Shown here: one piece after another, positions 1 through 5,366 of the stretch
Layout of the letters: the number at the start of each line of letters is the position of its first letter
How positions within the stretch are numbered: the first letter of the stretch is position 1
Source: Treponema sp.
Lineage (GTDB): Bacteria; Spirochaetota; Spirochaetia; Treponematales; Treponemataceae
Assembly: GCA_017421145.1 (NCBI GenBank)
Contig: JAFOTA010000032.1
Span: 1-6,454, forward strand
Length of the DNA: 6,454 nucleotides
Direction: 5' to 3'
Position numbers and translations under genes: made by a program
Notes under the pieces: generated by a model
Seen by the model: only the letters and a program-made list of their open reading frames with translations
What the model was told of the DNA's origin: nothing
The model's database searches: none

Positions 1-1054
1 GGATTAAAAATCTCCTCACCGCGGCGTCGCTCCAGTTTTTTTCATAATAGACCATGTGGTTCTGGACAAGATGGCACACCCTCTTGATTGTGTCGTTCGG
101 GAACCTTAGCCGTGTCATGGATTCCTGTGCAATCTTTGCGGATATGGTCTCGTGGTTGTGGAAATGTATGACCGGGACTCCGTTTGAAACGTCGGATTTT
201 TTTGCGTCGGGTTTTCCGATGTCGTGGTAGAATGCGGAAAGACGCACCACAAGATTTTTTTCCGGAGCACCGTCAACAGCATAGAAAATGTGGTCGGCAA
301 CGTCAAAATCGTGGTAGCCCCTCGCGTCCTTCTGCTCGCATCCCCTGCACGGACCGAACTCCGGGATGAATATTCCGAGCATTCCGGTTTCCTCAAGGAG
401 CCTGAGACATACGGACGGTTTTTCAAGAACCATCATCTTGCACCATTCGTCGCGGAACCTTTCTATTGATATGGACGCAGTTTTTTTAAGGACTTCGGGA
501 TCGCTCAGCGCACGGAATGTTTCCTGTTCAATCGAAAATCCGAGCTGCCCCGCAAACCTCACCGCACGCACAGGCCTGAGTCCGTCCTCACCGAATCTGT
601 CCAGCGGGGAACCAACCGTCCTGATTATCTTTTTCTTTATGTCTTCCTGTCCGTCGAAAGGGTCAACCAGATGTCCGTCCTCCAAATCAGCGGCAATAGC
701 GTTTATCGTGAAGTCACGCCTTGAAAGATCCTCCTCGATCGTAGCCGCATATTTCACGCTGTCGGGATGCCGTCCGTCCGTGTATCCGCTTTCAGTGCGG
801 AATGTGGTGGTCTCAATCTCCTTTCCGAATATGTGTATGGTGACAGTTCCGTGCGCAATGCCCGTCGGAATCACCCTGCGGAAAATCTTCATGACATCCT
901 GGGGCGTAGCATCCGTGGCAAGATCCCAGTCATGCCCGATTTTTTTTCTTAGTATGTCCCTGACAGCTCCGCCGACAAGATATGCCTTGAAACCGTGCTG
1001 TCTGAAAATCTCTCCGACCTTTTTCAGTTCTGTAGGTATTGCAATTGAATTCAT
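1..1054 (-). CDS. cca: CCA-adding enzyme (tRNA nucleotidyltransferase), class II with HD domain; 3' end cut by window edge
   Basis: Adds or repairs the 3'-terminal CCA of tRNAs in the cytoplasm, using CTP and ATP without a nucleic-acid template. I translated the minus strand from the ATG at 1054; 351 codons are open and the C-terminus lies beyond the left edge. Visible motifs: LVGGAVRD at residues 26-33 with the catalytic HDWDLAT at 41-47 (Asp42 and Asp44 as the metal-binding pair), RRDFTINAIA at 112-121, DPFDG at 131-135, the EDGLRPVRAVRF nucleotide-recognition helix at 156-167, ERFRDE at 198-203, and an HD-phosphohydrolase signature HDIGKP at 277-282. This order is that of the bacterial polymerase-beta-superfamily class II enzymes. 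Poly(A) polymerase I (PcnB) is the close alternative, but the C-terminal HD domain and the absence of encoded CCA in the two tRNAs of this window favour a CCA enzyme. It is divergent from thiN, 36 bases apart. No Shine-Dalgarno sequence precedes the ATG. Confidence 0.95.
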   Translation of the reverse strand, partial: MNSIAIPTELKKVGEIFRQHGFKAYLVGGAVRDILRKKIGHDWDLATDATPQDVMKIFRRVIPTGIAHGTVTIHIFGKEIETTTFRTESGYTDGRHPDSVKYAATIEEDLSRRDFTINAIAADLEDGHLVDPFDGQEDIKKKIIRTVGSPLDRFGEDGLRPVRAVRFAGQLGFSIEQETFRALSDPEVLKKTASISIERFRDEWCKMMVLEKPSVCLRLLEETGMLGIFIPEFGPCRGCEQKDARGYHDFDVADHIFYAVDGAPEKNLVVRLSAFYHDIGKPDAKKSDVSNGVPVIHFHNHETISAKIAQESMTRLRFPNDTIKRVCHLVQNHMVYYEKNWSDAAVRRFLI

Positions 1055-1062
1055 GGTATGGA

Positions 1063-1071
1063 ATTATATCA
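1063..1071 (-). promoter_or_regulatory. Extended -10 promoter of cca, predicting a nearly leaderless mRNA
   Basis: On the minus strand the sequence reads TGATATAAT, an exact TGnTATAAT extended -10 box. I see no good -35 box at 16-18 bases, which extended -10 promoters do not strictly need. Transcription would start about 7 bases downstream, near 1055-1057, essentially at the ATG at 1054. This fits the lack of any purine-rich ribosome-binding site in the bases CCATACC directly before the start. Confidence 0.5.
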
Positions 1072-1078
1072 CCAAAAG

Positions 1079-1083
1079 AAGGA
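1079..1083 (+). promoter_or_regulatory. Ribosome-binding site that sets the thiN start
   Basis: AAGGA lies 7 bases before the ATG at 1091. An in-frame ATG at 1058 would add 11 residues but has no such site and would place its start inside the cca promoter region. The conserved N-terminus MHIVIFTGG also begins at 1091. Confidence 0.7.
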
Positions 1084-1090
1084 AATAGCT

Positions 1091-1819
1091 ATGCACATCG
1101 TTATTTTTACAGGCGGCGAATCACCGGAGCCAGAATTCACGGAGAAGTTTTTTTCATGGGCCGGAAGTCCTTCGCTCACGGTTGCAGCAGACTCAGGCCT
1201 TGACACCCTGGAACTCTATGCTGGATTTTTCGGCAGGGAATATTTTTCTCCCGGAATCATCATCGGGGACATGGACAGCATAAGCGACAGGAAGCTTCTT
1301 GAAAAATATCCTCATGCACAAATCATGGAAAGCCCTGCGGACAAGGATTTTTCTGACACCGAACTAGCTCTTTTCCAGTCTGCCAAAGAAAGAAAAACGT
1401 ACCGGGACATAATAACGCTGGTCGGGGGAAACGGAGGAAGGGCTGACCATTTCATAGGAATCTACGAGACTTTCGCATCTGATGCACACGCCGATTTCTG
1501 GATATGCGGAAAACAGCTTGCCGTGCGGCTTGGTGACGGAGGTTTTCTTTCTGCCGGGGGACTGGGAAAAACAGACGTCATATCGGCAGCGAGGATTCCG
1601 TCTTTTTATGACAGCGGAACGCTTGAAACAGAAGGGCTTGAATGGGGCACCGGTGCAATGCGCAGAAAAGGGATGCCGAGCCTTTCAAACAGGATATCAA
1701 AAATCAGCCTTGAAAAATCTCTTCCGGTGACTTTTACGGCAAGGGACGCCGGCTTTCTCGTGTTTCTCCCGCTTGGATGCAAGATCGAAAAATTTTCTCC
1801 GGGCAAAAATCTTCCTTAA
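1091..1819 (+). CDS. thiN: Thiamine pyrophosphokinase
   Basis: Transfers a pyrophosphate group from ATP to thiamine, giving thiamine diphosphate (the active vitamin B1 cofactor); cytoplasmic. The 242-residue product has the family's motifs in order: AADSGLD at 32-38 (the usual form is AADGG), GDMDS at 59-63, DKDFSDTELAL at 84-94 (KDxTD-type substrate loop) and GGNGGRADH at 112-120 (GGRxDH). The C-terminal part, a beta-sandwich thiamine-binding domain in this family, is less conserved, as expected. Length is slightly above the usual 210-220 residues. The start at 1091 was chosen over 1058 because of the AAGGA site and the motif position. The gene is divergent from cca and convergent with the membrane protein gene at 1833-2201, with only 13 bases between the two stops and no clear terminator. 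No thi biosynthesis gene is adjacent, which fits salvage of imported thiamine. In Bacillus the same activity is called ThiN or YloS. Confidence 0.93.
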   Translation: MHIVIFTGGESPEPEFTEKFFSWAGSPSLTVAADSGLDTLELYAGFFGREYFSPGIIIGDMDSISDRKLLEKYPHAQIMESPADKDFSDTELALFQSAKERKTYRDIITLVGGNGGRADHFIGIYETFASDAHADFWICGKQLAVRLGDGGFLSAGGLGKTDVISAARIPSFYDSGTLETEGLEWGTGAMRRKGMPSLSNRISKISLEKSLPVTFTARDAGFLVFLPLGCKIEKFSPGKNLP

Positions 1820-1822
1820 AAA

Positions 1823-1842
1823 TCAGATTCCGTCAGATTCCG
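1823..1842. repeat. 10-bp perfect tandem duplication between convergent genes
   Basis: TCAGATTCCG occurs twice head to tail (1823-1832 and 1833-1842). The second copy contains the minus-strand stop codon (TCA at 1833-1835, read as TGA) of the membrane-protein gene; the first copy carries a second TGA in the same relation 10 bases further on. It looks like a small slippage duplication with no evident function. Confidence 0.8.
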
Positions 1843-2201
1843 GATGAAAGGAAAGCTATGACGTACATCAGCATGAATCCAGCGACGGAAAATGCAATCA
1901 GAATCAGGTCGATGAAAAAATAGATCCAGTACTTGGGATTGAACGTAACGAAAAACATTATGACGCTAAGGACAAGACCGAACACGCACATTATGACCTG
2001 GAGGACGCATCCTATCGAGCATATCTTCAGAAGGTAGCGCTGGGTGCTGTCAAGGAAGCCCTGAAAATTACCAGACAGATATATAGCAAAGACAGTCAGC
2101 GTGAAGAGAAAAATGAACAGAACCGACCTTGAGACAAGGCTGTAGAGGAATGAAGTCCTGTTTTTACGTTCCTGTTTCTGCAGATAGCTCTTTTTTCCCA
2201 T
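1833..2201 (-). CDS. Small multi-pass membrane protein of unknown function
   Basis: I do not recognise this 122-residue protein. It starts with a basic, soluble stretch (MGKKSYLQKQERKNR) followed by three or four hydrophobic segments: about residues 19-44 (phenylalanine- and leucine-rich), 62-87 around CVLQVIMCVFGLVLSVIMFF, and 91-120, which may form one or two spans. The positive N-terminus suggests it stays in the cytoplasm (positive-inside rule). No catalytic or transport motif is visible. The ATG at 2201 is the first in the frame and is preceded by GGACGG about 9 bases upstream, a weak ribosome-binding site. It is convergent with thiN and divergent from the band-7-like gene, so it is probably transcribed alone from the promoter region at 2202-2280. 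The hydrophobic pattern and clean open frame make it a likely real gene rather than a shadow frame; the opposite strand has no competing gene. Confidence 0.75.
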   Translation of the reverse strand: MGKKSYLQKQERKNRTSFLYSLVSRSVLFIFLFTLTVFAIYLSGNFQGFLDSTQRYLLKICSIGCVLQVIMCVFGLVLSVIMFFVTFNPKYWIYFFIDLILIAFSVAGFMLMYVIAFLSSGI

Positions 2202-2234
2202 TTTTATAACCGTCCGGGGCTTTTATAACCCGTC
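2202..2234. repeat. Direct repeat in the divergent intergenic region
   Basis: TTTTATAACCGTC at 2202-2214 recurs as TTTTATAACCCGTC at 2221-2234. The copies start 19 bases apart, close to two helical turns, so a dimeric regulator could meet both on one face. The copy at 2202 abuts the start codon of the minus-strand membrane protein; the copy at 2221 adjoins the overlapping -10 boxes. A regulatory role is inference. Confidence 0.5.
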
Positions 2235-2236
2235 AA

Positions 2237-2249
2237 ATTATAATATAAT
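2237..2249. promoter_or_regulatory. Overlapping divergent -10 boxes
   Basis: The plus strand has two overlapping perfect TATAAT hexamers (2239-2244 and 2244-2249), and the minus strand has TATAAT at 2242-2237. The block can serve both the plus-strand three-gene run at 2305 and the minus-strand membrane-protein gene at 2201. The -35 positions at 17 bases are weak on both strands (TTTTAT on plus at 2221-2226; TTTTGC on minus at 2265-2260), so only the -10 part is well supported. Confidence 0.45.
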
Positions 2250-2264
2250 CGAACGAGCTGCAAA

Positions 2265-2276
2265 AGTCCATGGACT
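2265..2276. promoter_or_regulatory. Perfect 12-bp palindrome, candidate operator
   Basis: AGTCCATGGACT is a perfect inverted repeat without a spacer. If the plus-strand promoter uses TATAAT at 2244-2249, it falls about 10-20 bases after the transcription start and before the ATG at 2305, where a repressor would block early elongation. It is too compact to form an RNA hairpin, which favours DNA binding. No regulator gene is present in the window to pair it with. Confidence 0.35.
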
Positions 2277-2292
2277 ACTTATGACACAGCCC

Positions 2293-2297
2293 GGGAG
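2293..2297 (+). promoter_or_regulatory. Ribosome-binding site that sets the start at 2305
   Basis: GGGAG lies 7 bases before the ATG at 2305. The upstream in-frame ATG at 2281 has no comparable site (ACTACTT before it), and its eight extra residues, MTQPGRFS, would only extend the tail before the membrane anchor. Confidence 0.65.
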
Positions 2298-2304
2298 ATT
2301 TTCA

Positions 2305-3162
2305 ATGAAAGTTAAGAGATTTTTCGCCAACCTGATTCTTCTGGTGATTTTTTCCGCAGCCGTTTTTTTCATCGGCTGGATATCGTTTTATGTAAAACCG
2401 GGCAAATGCGCCGTGCTTACGACAAAGACGGGCGGTCTTTATCCGGAACCCATAAAATACGGTGAGTTTCTCTGGAGATGGGAGAGGCTGCTTCCAACGA
2501 ACGTGAACATTTCGCTCTACGACATGAAGGAACATTCATACGTGCAGACGGTGTCAGGAACGCTTCCTTCTGCTGAGATATACAGGATGCTCCTTGACCC
2601 CAAGCCCGATTTTTCATACTCGTTCACAGTAAGGACGGTGTTTTCAGTAAGCCCGGAAAAGATTCATTCGCTAGTAAAAAAGGGCGAGATCGAAAACAAA
2701 GAAGAAAGCCTTGAAGAGTACCTTAGGACAAAATCCGTTCTTGCCGCTGATTTAGTGTCTGCATACATGATAGGCGGAGGACAGGGCGACCAGATTCCGG
2801 CTTCATCGGTTCTGTCAAAAAATCAGGTGGAAAAGGCGCTTTCTCCAAGGCTCGGTGAATTCGAAGGCATTTCAGTGGATTCGGTCGAGCTTGTTTCGTC
2901 AAAAGTCCCCGACATAAACCTCTACAATCTTGCGAAGGAGACATATTCAGCCTACCTTGCGAACCTCAACGAAGTTATAAAGGAAAAGGTAAAGGATCAG
3001 GCGGACGAAATCCTGCAGCTTGAAAACAGCATGAAGCAGCTGGAGCAGTTTGCCGGCATGCTTGAAAAATACCCCAAATTCAACGATTTCTCAAAATCCG
3101 GGAATCTTTCCGACGTAATGGAAAAGCTCATGGGCGCTTATGCAGGAAAGAAATCGGATTAG
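2305..3162 (+). CDS. Membrane-anchored band-7/SPFH-like protein
   Basis: The 285-residue product has a basic start, one strong membrane segment at about residues 6-28, then VKPGKCAVLTTKTGGLYPEPIKYGEFLWRWERLLP. That run, beginning with a PG-turn strand and leading to a glycine-rich loop and a W-R-W/LLP stretch, resembles the entry into an SPFH (stomatin/prohibitin/flotillin/HflK) domain. The domain would cover about residues 30-205, with an alternating strand and helix pattern. About residues 205-260 are charged and helical (KEKVKDQADEILQLENSMKQ), a probable coiled coil as in oligomerising SPFH proteins. Family members assemble on membranes and often act with proteases, but no NfeD-like partner or FtsH is next to it, so the role is unknown. 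The short anchor with most of the protein outside matches HflC/HflK topology. It leads a probable operon: aroH follows 23 bases after the stop. The assignment rests on pattern recognition rather than diagnostic residues. Confidence 0.7.
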   Translation: MKVKRFFANLILLVIFSAAVFFIGWISFYVKPGKCAVLTTKTGGLYPEPIKYGEFLWRWERLLPTNVNISLYDMKEHSYVQTVSGTLPSAEIYRMLLDPKPDFSYSFTVRTVFSVSPEKIHSLVKKGEIENKEESLEEYLRTKSVLAADLVSAYMIGGGQGDQIPASSVLSKNQVEKALSPRLGEFEGISVDSVELVSSKVPDINLYNLAKETYSAYLANLNEVIKEKVKDQADEILQLENSMKQLEQFAGMLEKYPKFNDFSKSGNLSDVMEKLMGAYAGKKSD

Positions 3163-3175
3163 GCGGACGTTCAAT

Positions 3176-3179
3176 GGAG
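3176..3179 (+). promoter_or_regulatory. Ribosome-binding site favouring the aroH start at 3186
   Basis: GGAG stands 6 bases before the ATG at 3186. The upstream in-frame ATG at 3174 has the weaker GGCGGA at 3162-3167, 6 bases ahead. The 3186 start gives 129 residues, near the 127 of the Bacillus subtilis enzyme; the 3174 start adds MEHK. Confidence 0.5.
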
Positions 3180-3185
3180 CACAAG

Positions 3186-3575
3186 ATGAACGATAAGAGA
3201 CTCTGCAGCATACGCGGTGCCGCATGCTCTGAAAATACGGCGGAATCTATAACCGACAGCGTAGGAAAGCTGTGCAGGCTGATGTTCAGCGGAAACAAGC
3301 TTTCGGAAGACGACATAGTGAACATCCAGTTTACCGTGACACCCGACCTTGACGCACTCAATCCTGCGACGGCTCTCCGTAGATGCGGAAACACAGGGCT
3401 TGACACATCGGTCATACCTCTTTTCTGCTCTCAGGAACCGGTCATAAGGGGGATGCTTCCCAAAGTCATAAGAATAATGATTACGGCCTATGTTCCGGAA
3501 GGGTTCAAACGCAAGAGCGAGTACATAAACGGCGCGGAAATTCTCCGTCCTGATCTGGCAGGCATAAAAGCATGA
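3186..3575 (+). CDS. aroH: Chorismate mutase, AroH type
   Basis: Converts chorismate to prephenate, the branch-point step towards phenylalanine and tyrosine; AroH enzymes are small cytoplasmic trimers with the active site between subunits. From the start at 3186 the 129 residues align along their length with Bacillus subtilis AroH. SIRGA carries the catalytic arginine (Arg10 here, Arg7 there), TPDLDALNPATALR gives Arg65 (Arg63), FCSQE gives Cys81 and Glu84 (Cys75 and Glu78), IRIM gives Arg96 (Arg90), and EYINGAEILRPDL gives Tyr113 and Arg121 (Tyr108 and Arg116). The essential Arg90 and Glu78 equivalents are present, so the enzyme should be active. A lysine at B. subtilis position 60 is threonine here (Thr62). 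It follows the band-7-like gene by 23 bases and its stop overlaps the glgA start (ATGA at 3572-3575), so it is likely co-transcribed and coupled to glgA. No other aromatic pathway gene is nearby. The ATG at 3174 is a possible alternative start. Confidence 0.92.
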   Translation: MNDKRLCSIRGAACSENTAESITDSVGKLCRLMFSGNKLSEDDIVNIQFTVTPDLDALNPATALRRCGNTGLDTSVIPLFCSQEPVIRGMLPKVIRIMITAYVPEGFKRKSEYINGAEILRPDLAGIKA

Positions 3576-5176
3576 ACATCTGGACGGTAACGCGTGAATA
3601 TGCAGGAATTGCGGAAGCGGGCGGCGTAAAGAACGTGTCATGCTCGCTCTCAGAAAGCCTTGCATCCCTGGGACATAAAGTGACTGTCTTCCTGCCCATG
3701 TACGGGTGCACGGACGTTTCAGGACTGAAAAGATTCAGGAGCGAATGGAAAAAACGCGTAGAAATAGACTCTGCCGGTGCCATGCATGAAGTATGGTTTT
3801 CCCGCGGCTTTTTGAACGGAGTCGAAATCATACTCGTAAACAACCGGTGCTTCAGCGGAAAACAGGCGGTCTACACATACACCAAGGAAGAAGAATCAGC
3901 CGATCCATCGCACAGGCACGGACAGGGACATGCAGACGTCCACCTCATGAACACGGTTTTCCAGAAAGCGGTCGTCGAATACGGCATGATGCTTGAAGGC
4001 GCCGCTCAAAGGCCTGACATAATCCACTGCCAGGATGCACCGACGGCATTGGTTCCGGTGTTCGTTGACTTCGAAAAAAGCCGGAATCCGCATGCAGGGA
4101 GAACATACGCAAAAACCAGGTGCCTTGTGACCATACACAACGCAGGGCCGGGATACCACCACAGCTTCGATTCATTCGGAGATGCAAGATGGTACACGGG
4201 ACTTCCTGATTCAATACTTTCATACGGAACGAACGGACAGTGCGTGGAACCATTCCTGCTTGCAGAAAAATCAGCGTGCCTCACGACGGTTTCACCCCAG
4301 TACGCAGAGGAAATTCTTTCGGGCATGACGGATACAGCCGGTCTTTCAAGGATTTTCCAGGAAAGAAACACAAAGATCATAGGGATAACCAACGGAATAG
4401 ACATATCGCGGTACACGCCGTCGGACACAAAAGCGTCGCTTCTTCCGTATGCATTCGATCCTGAATCAGGTGACCTCGAAGGAAAATACCTATGCCGCAG
4501 CTACTTCCTTGAAAAATATGCATGCGAAAAACCCGTTGAGGCGGACAAGCTCAGGGGCATAGAAACATACGGATACATAAAGGAAGAAAAGGAAAAAGAC
4601 CTGGCATACATAGCATACCACGGAAGGGTCGTCTGGCAGAAGGGAATAACAGTGCTTACCCAGGCCGCGGACGCAATACTTTCAAAAGGGCTTCCCGTGC
4701 GTTTCATTTTCATCGGGCAGGGACAGCCGGAGCTTGAAAGGGAACTGCTTCAGGTCGCGCTAAAGCATGAGGGAAAGTGCGTATATTTCAGGGGCTATGA
4801 CAGATTTCTCTCACGCTTGTGCATGGCATCCGCAGACATGGCAATTTTTCCGAGCTATTTCGAACCGTGCGGGCTTGAAGACCTTATCGCACAGATTTTC
4901 GGAACCATTCCAGTCGCACACGCAACCGGAGGACTATGCAAGATCGTAGATGAAGAAACAGGATTCCTATATAAAAAGAACACGCCGGAAGAGCTTACGT
5001 CAATGCTGGAGCCTCTCATAAAAATCAAGTCCAGGGCAGGATCCGACATGTTCGCAAAAATGATCGCACACACGGCAGAAAACGTCCGCAAGCAGTTCTC
5101 ATGGCAGAAAGTGGCGCAGGCAAGGTACATTCCGCTGTATGAAAGCCTGTTGGACGCAAAAAAAGCGGGTTTTTAG
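3572..5176 (+). CDS. glgA: Glycogen synthase (ADP-glucose type), GT5 family
   Basis: Extends alpha-1,4-glucan chains from ADP-glucose to store glycogen in the cytoplasm. The 534-residue protein has the two Rossmann domains of a GT-B glycosyltransferase. N-terminal domain: WTVTREYAGIAEAGGVKNV at residues 4-22 takes the place of the KxGGLxDV nucleotide-sugar motif, and a histidine-rich HNAGPGYHHSF stretch follows near residue 190. C-terminal domain: NGIDISRYTP from residue 274, GRVVWQKG at 351-358 (Arg352 and Lys357 match the ADP-glucose-binding pair in the usual SRLxxQKG), FIGQGQPELE, and SYFEPCGLEDL with Glu431, then ATGGLCKIV. It is longer than the 477-residue E. coli enzyme, partly from an acidic/lysine-rich insert just before GRVVWQKG. 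The usual lysine of KxGGL is glutamate here (Glu15). The start overlaps the aroH stop by 4 bases, and upstream purines are weak, so translation is probably coupled. No glgB, glgC or glgP neighbours are seen. Confidence 0.95.
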   Translation: MNIWTVTREYAGIAEAGGVKNVSCSLSESLASLGHKVTVFLPMYGCTDVSGLKRFRSEWKKRVEIDSAGAMHEVWFSRGFLNGVEIILVNNRCFSGKQAVYTYTKEEESADPSHRHGQGHADVHLMNTVFQKAVVEYGMMLEGAAQRPDIIHCQDAPTALVPVFVDFEKSRNPHAGRTYAKTRCLVTIHNAGPGYHHSFDSFGDARWYTGLPDSILSYGTNGQCVEPFLLAEKSACLTTVSPQYAEEILSGMTDTAGLSRIFQERNTKIIGITNGIDISRYTPSDTKASLLPYAFDPESGDLEGKYLCRSYFLEKYACEKPVEADKLRGIETYGYIKEEKEKDLAYIAYHGRVVWQKGITVLTQAADAILSKGLPVRFIFIGQGQPELERELLQVALKHEGKCVYFRGYDRFLSRLCMASADMAIFPSYFEPCGLEDLIAQIFGTIPVAHATGGLCKIVDEETGFLYKKNTPEELTSMLEPLIKIKSRAGSDMFAKMIAHTAENVRKQFSWQKVAQARYIPLYESLLDAKKAGF

Positions 5177-5206
5177 AAAATTTCCGCAATTTTTCCTGAA
5201 TTGGTG

Positions 5207-5235
5207 TTGACATGATTGGTGAAATCATATATATT
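5207..5235 (+). promoter_or_regulatory. Sigma-70-type promoter of the tRNA-Thr/tRNA-Tyr unit
   Basis: A perfect -35 box TTGACA (5207-5212) and a -10 box TATATT (5230-5235) are separated by exactly 17 bases. Transcription would begin at about 5241-5243, roughly 25 bases before tRNA-Thr. It starts 30 bases after the glgA stop, where I find no clear terminator, so some glgA read-through is also possible. Confidence 0.85.
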
Positions 5236-5243
5236 ACAAACAT

Positions 5244-5260
5244 CGTTGAGACATTCAACG
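5244..5260 (+). other. Leader hairpin ahead of tRNA-Thr
   Basis: CGTTGA (5244-5249) and TCAACG (5255-5260) form a perfect 6-bp stem with loop GACAT. It sits at the extreme 5' end of the predicted transcript and ends 6 bases before the mature tRNA. It could shield the 5' end or guide RNase P; function is inferred. Confidence 0.55.
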
Positions 5261-5266
5261 CTACAA

Positions 5267-5339
5267 GCCGCTATAGCTCAGTTGGTAGAGCACGTGATTT
5301 GTAATCTCGGGGTCCAAGGTTCGAGTCCCTGTGGCGGCT
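5267..5339 (+). tRNA. tRNA-Thr (anticodon UGU)
   Basis: The 73-base cloverleaf reads ACA codons. Acceptor stem 5267-5273/5332-5338 (with one G-U pair), D stem GCTC/GAGC (5276-5279/5288-5291), anticodon loop TTTGTAA with TGT at 5300-5302, variable loop 5310-5314, T loop TTCGAGT at 5320-5326, discriminator T at 5339. CCA is not encoded. Two mismatches are present: T-T in the middle of the anticodon stem (CGTGA/TCTCG) and A-C in the T stem (CAAGG/CCCTG). Otherwise it is a normal, probably functional, tRNA. It is the first gene of a two-tRNA transcript. Confidence 0.93.
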
Positions 5340-5342
5340 TAG

Positions 5343-5362
5343 TTCATCAAGCGATTGATGGA
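5343..5362 (+). other. Spacer hairpin with GCGA tetraloop between the tRNAs
   Basis: An 8-bp stem (5343-5350/5355-5362, one G-T pair) is capped by GCGA, a GNRA-type loop. It fills nearly the whole 27-base gap between tRNA-Thr and tRNA-Tyr, so it is a plausible processing signal or spacer structure in the dicistronic precursor. Confidence 0.55.
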
Positions 5363-5366
5363 CAAT

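Noticed and set aside
115..426. Minus-strand open frame in a different frame from cca
   Set aside because: It lies inside cca and its translation (RRTRGATTILTLPTTF) has no family features. It is a shadow of the real gene.
366..1088. Long plus-strand open frame of 240 codons
   Set aside because: It is antisense to cca. Its product is rich in Ser, Pro and Cys with no domain logic, while the minus strand gives a textbook CCA-adding enzyme across the same bases.
3171..3665. Minus-strand 164-codon frame opposite aroH and the glgA start
   Set aside because: aroH has a complete set of conserved active-site residues on the plus strand; the antisense product is arginine- and histidine-rich with no recognisable motif.
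4006..4428. Minus-strand frame of 140 codons within glgA
   Set aside because: It is opposite conserved GlgA sequence and has no ribosome-binding site or domain.
5144..5176. Terminator at the end of glgA
   Set aside because: The A-rich and T-rich tracts around AGCGGG do not form a stable GC-containing stem, so no intrinsic terminator is supported there.
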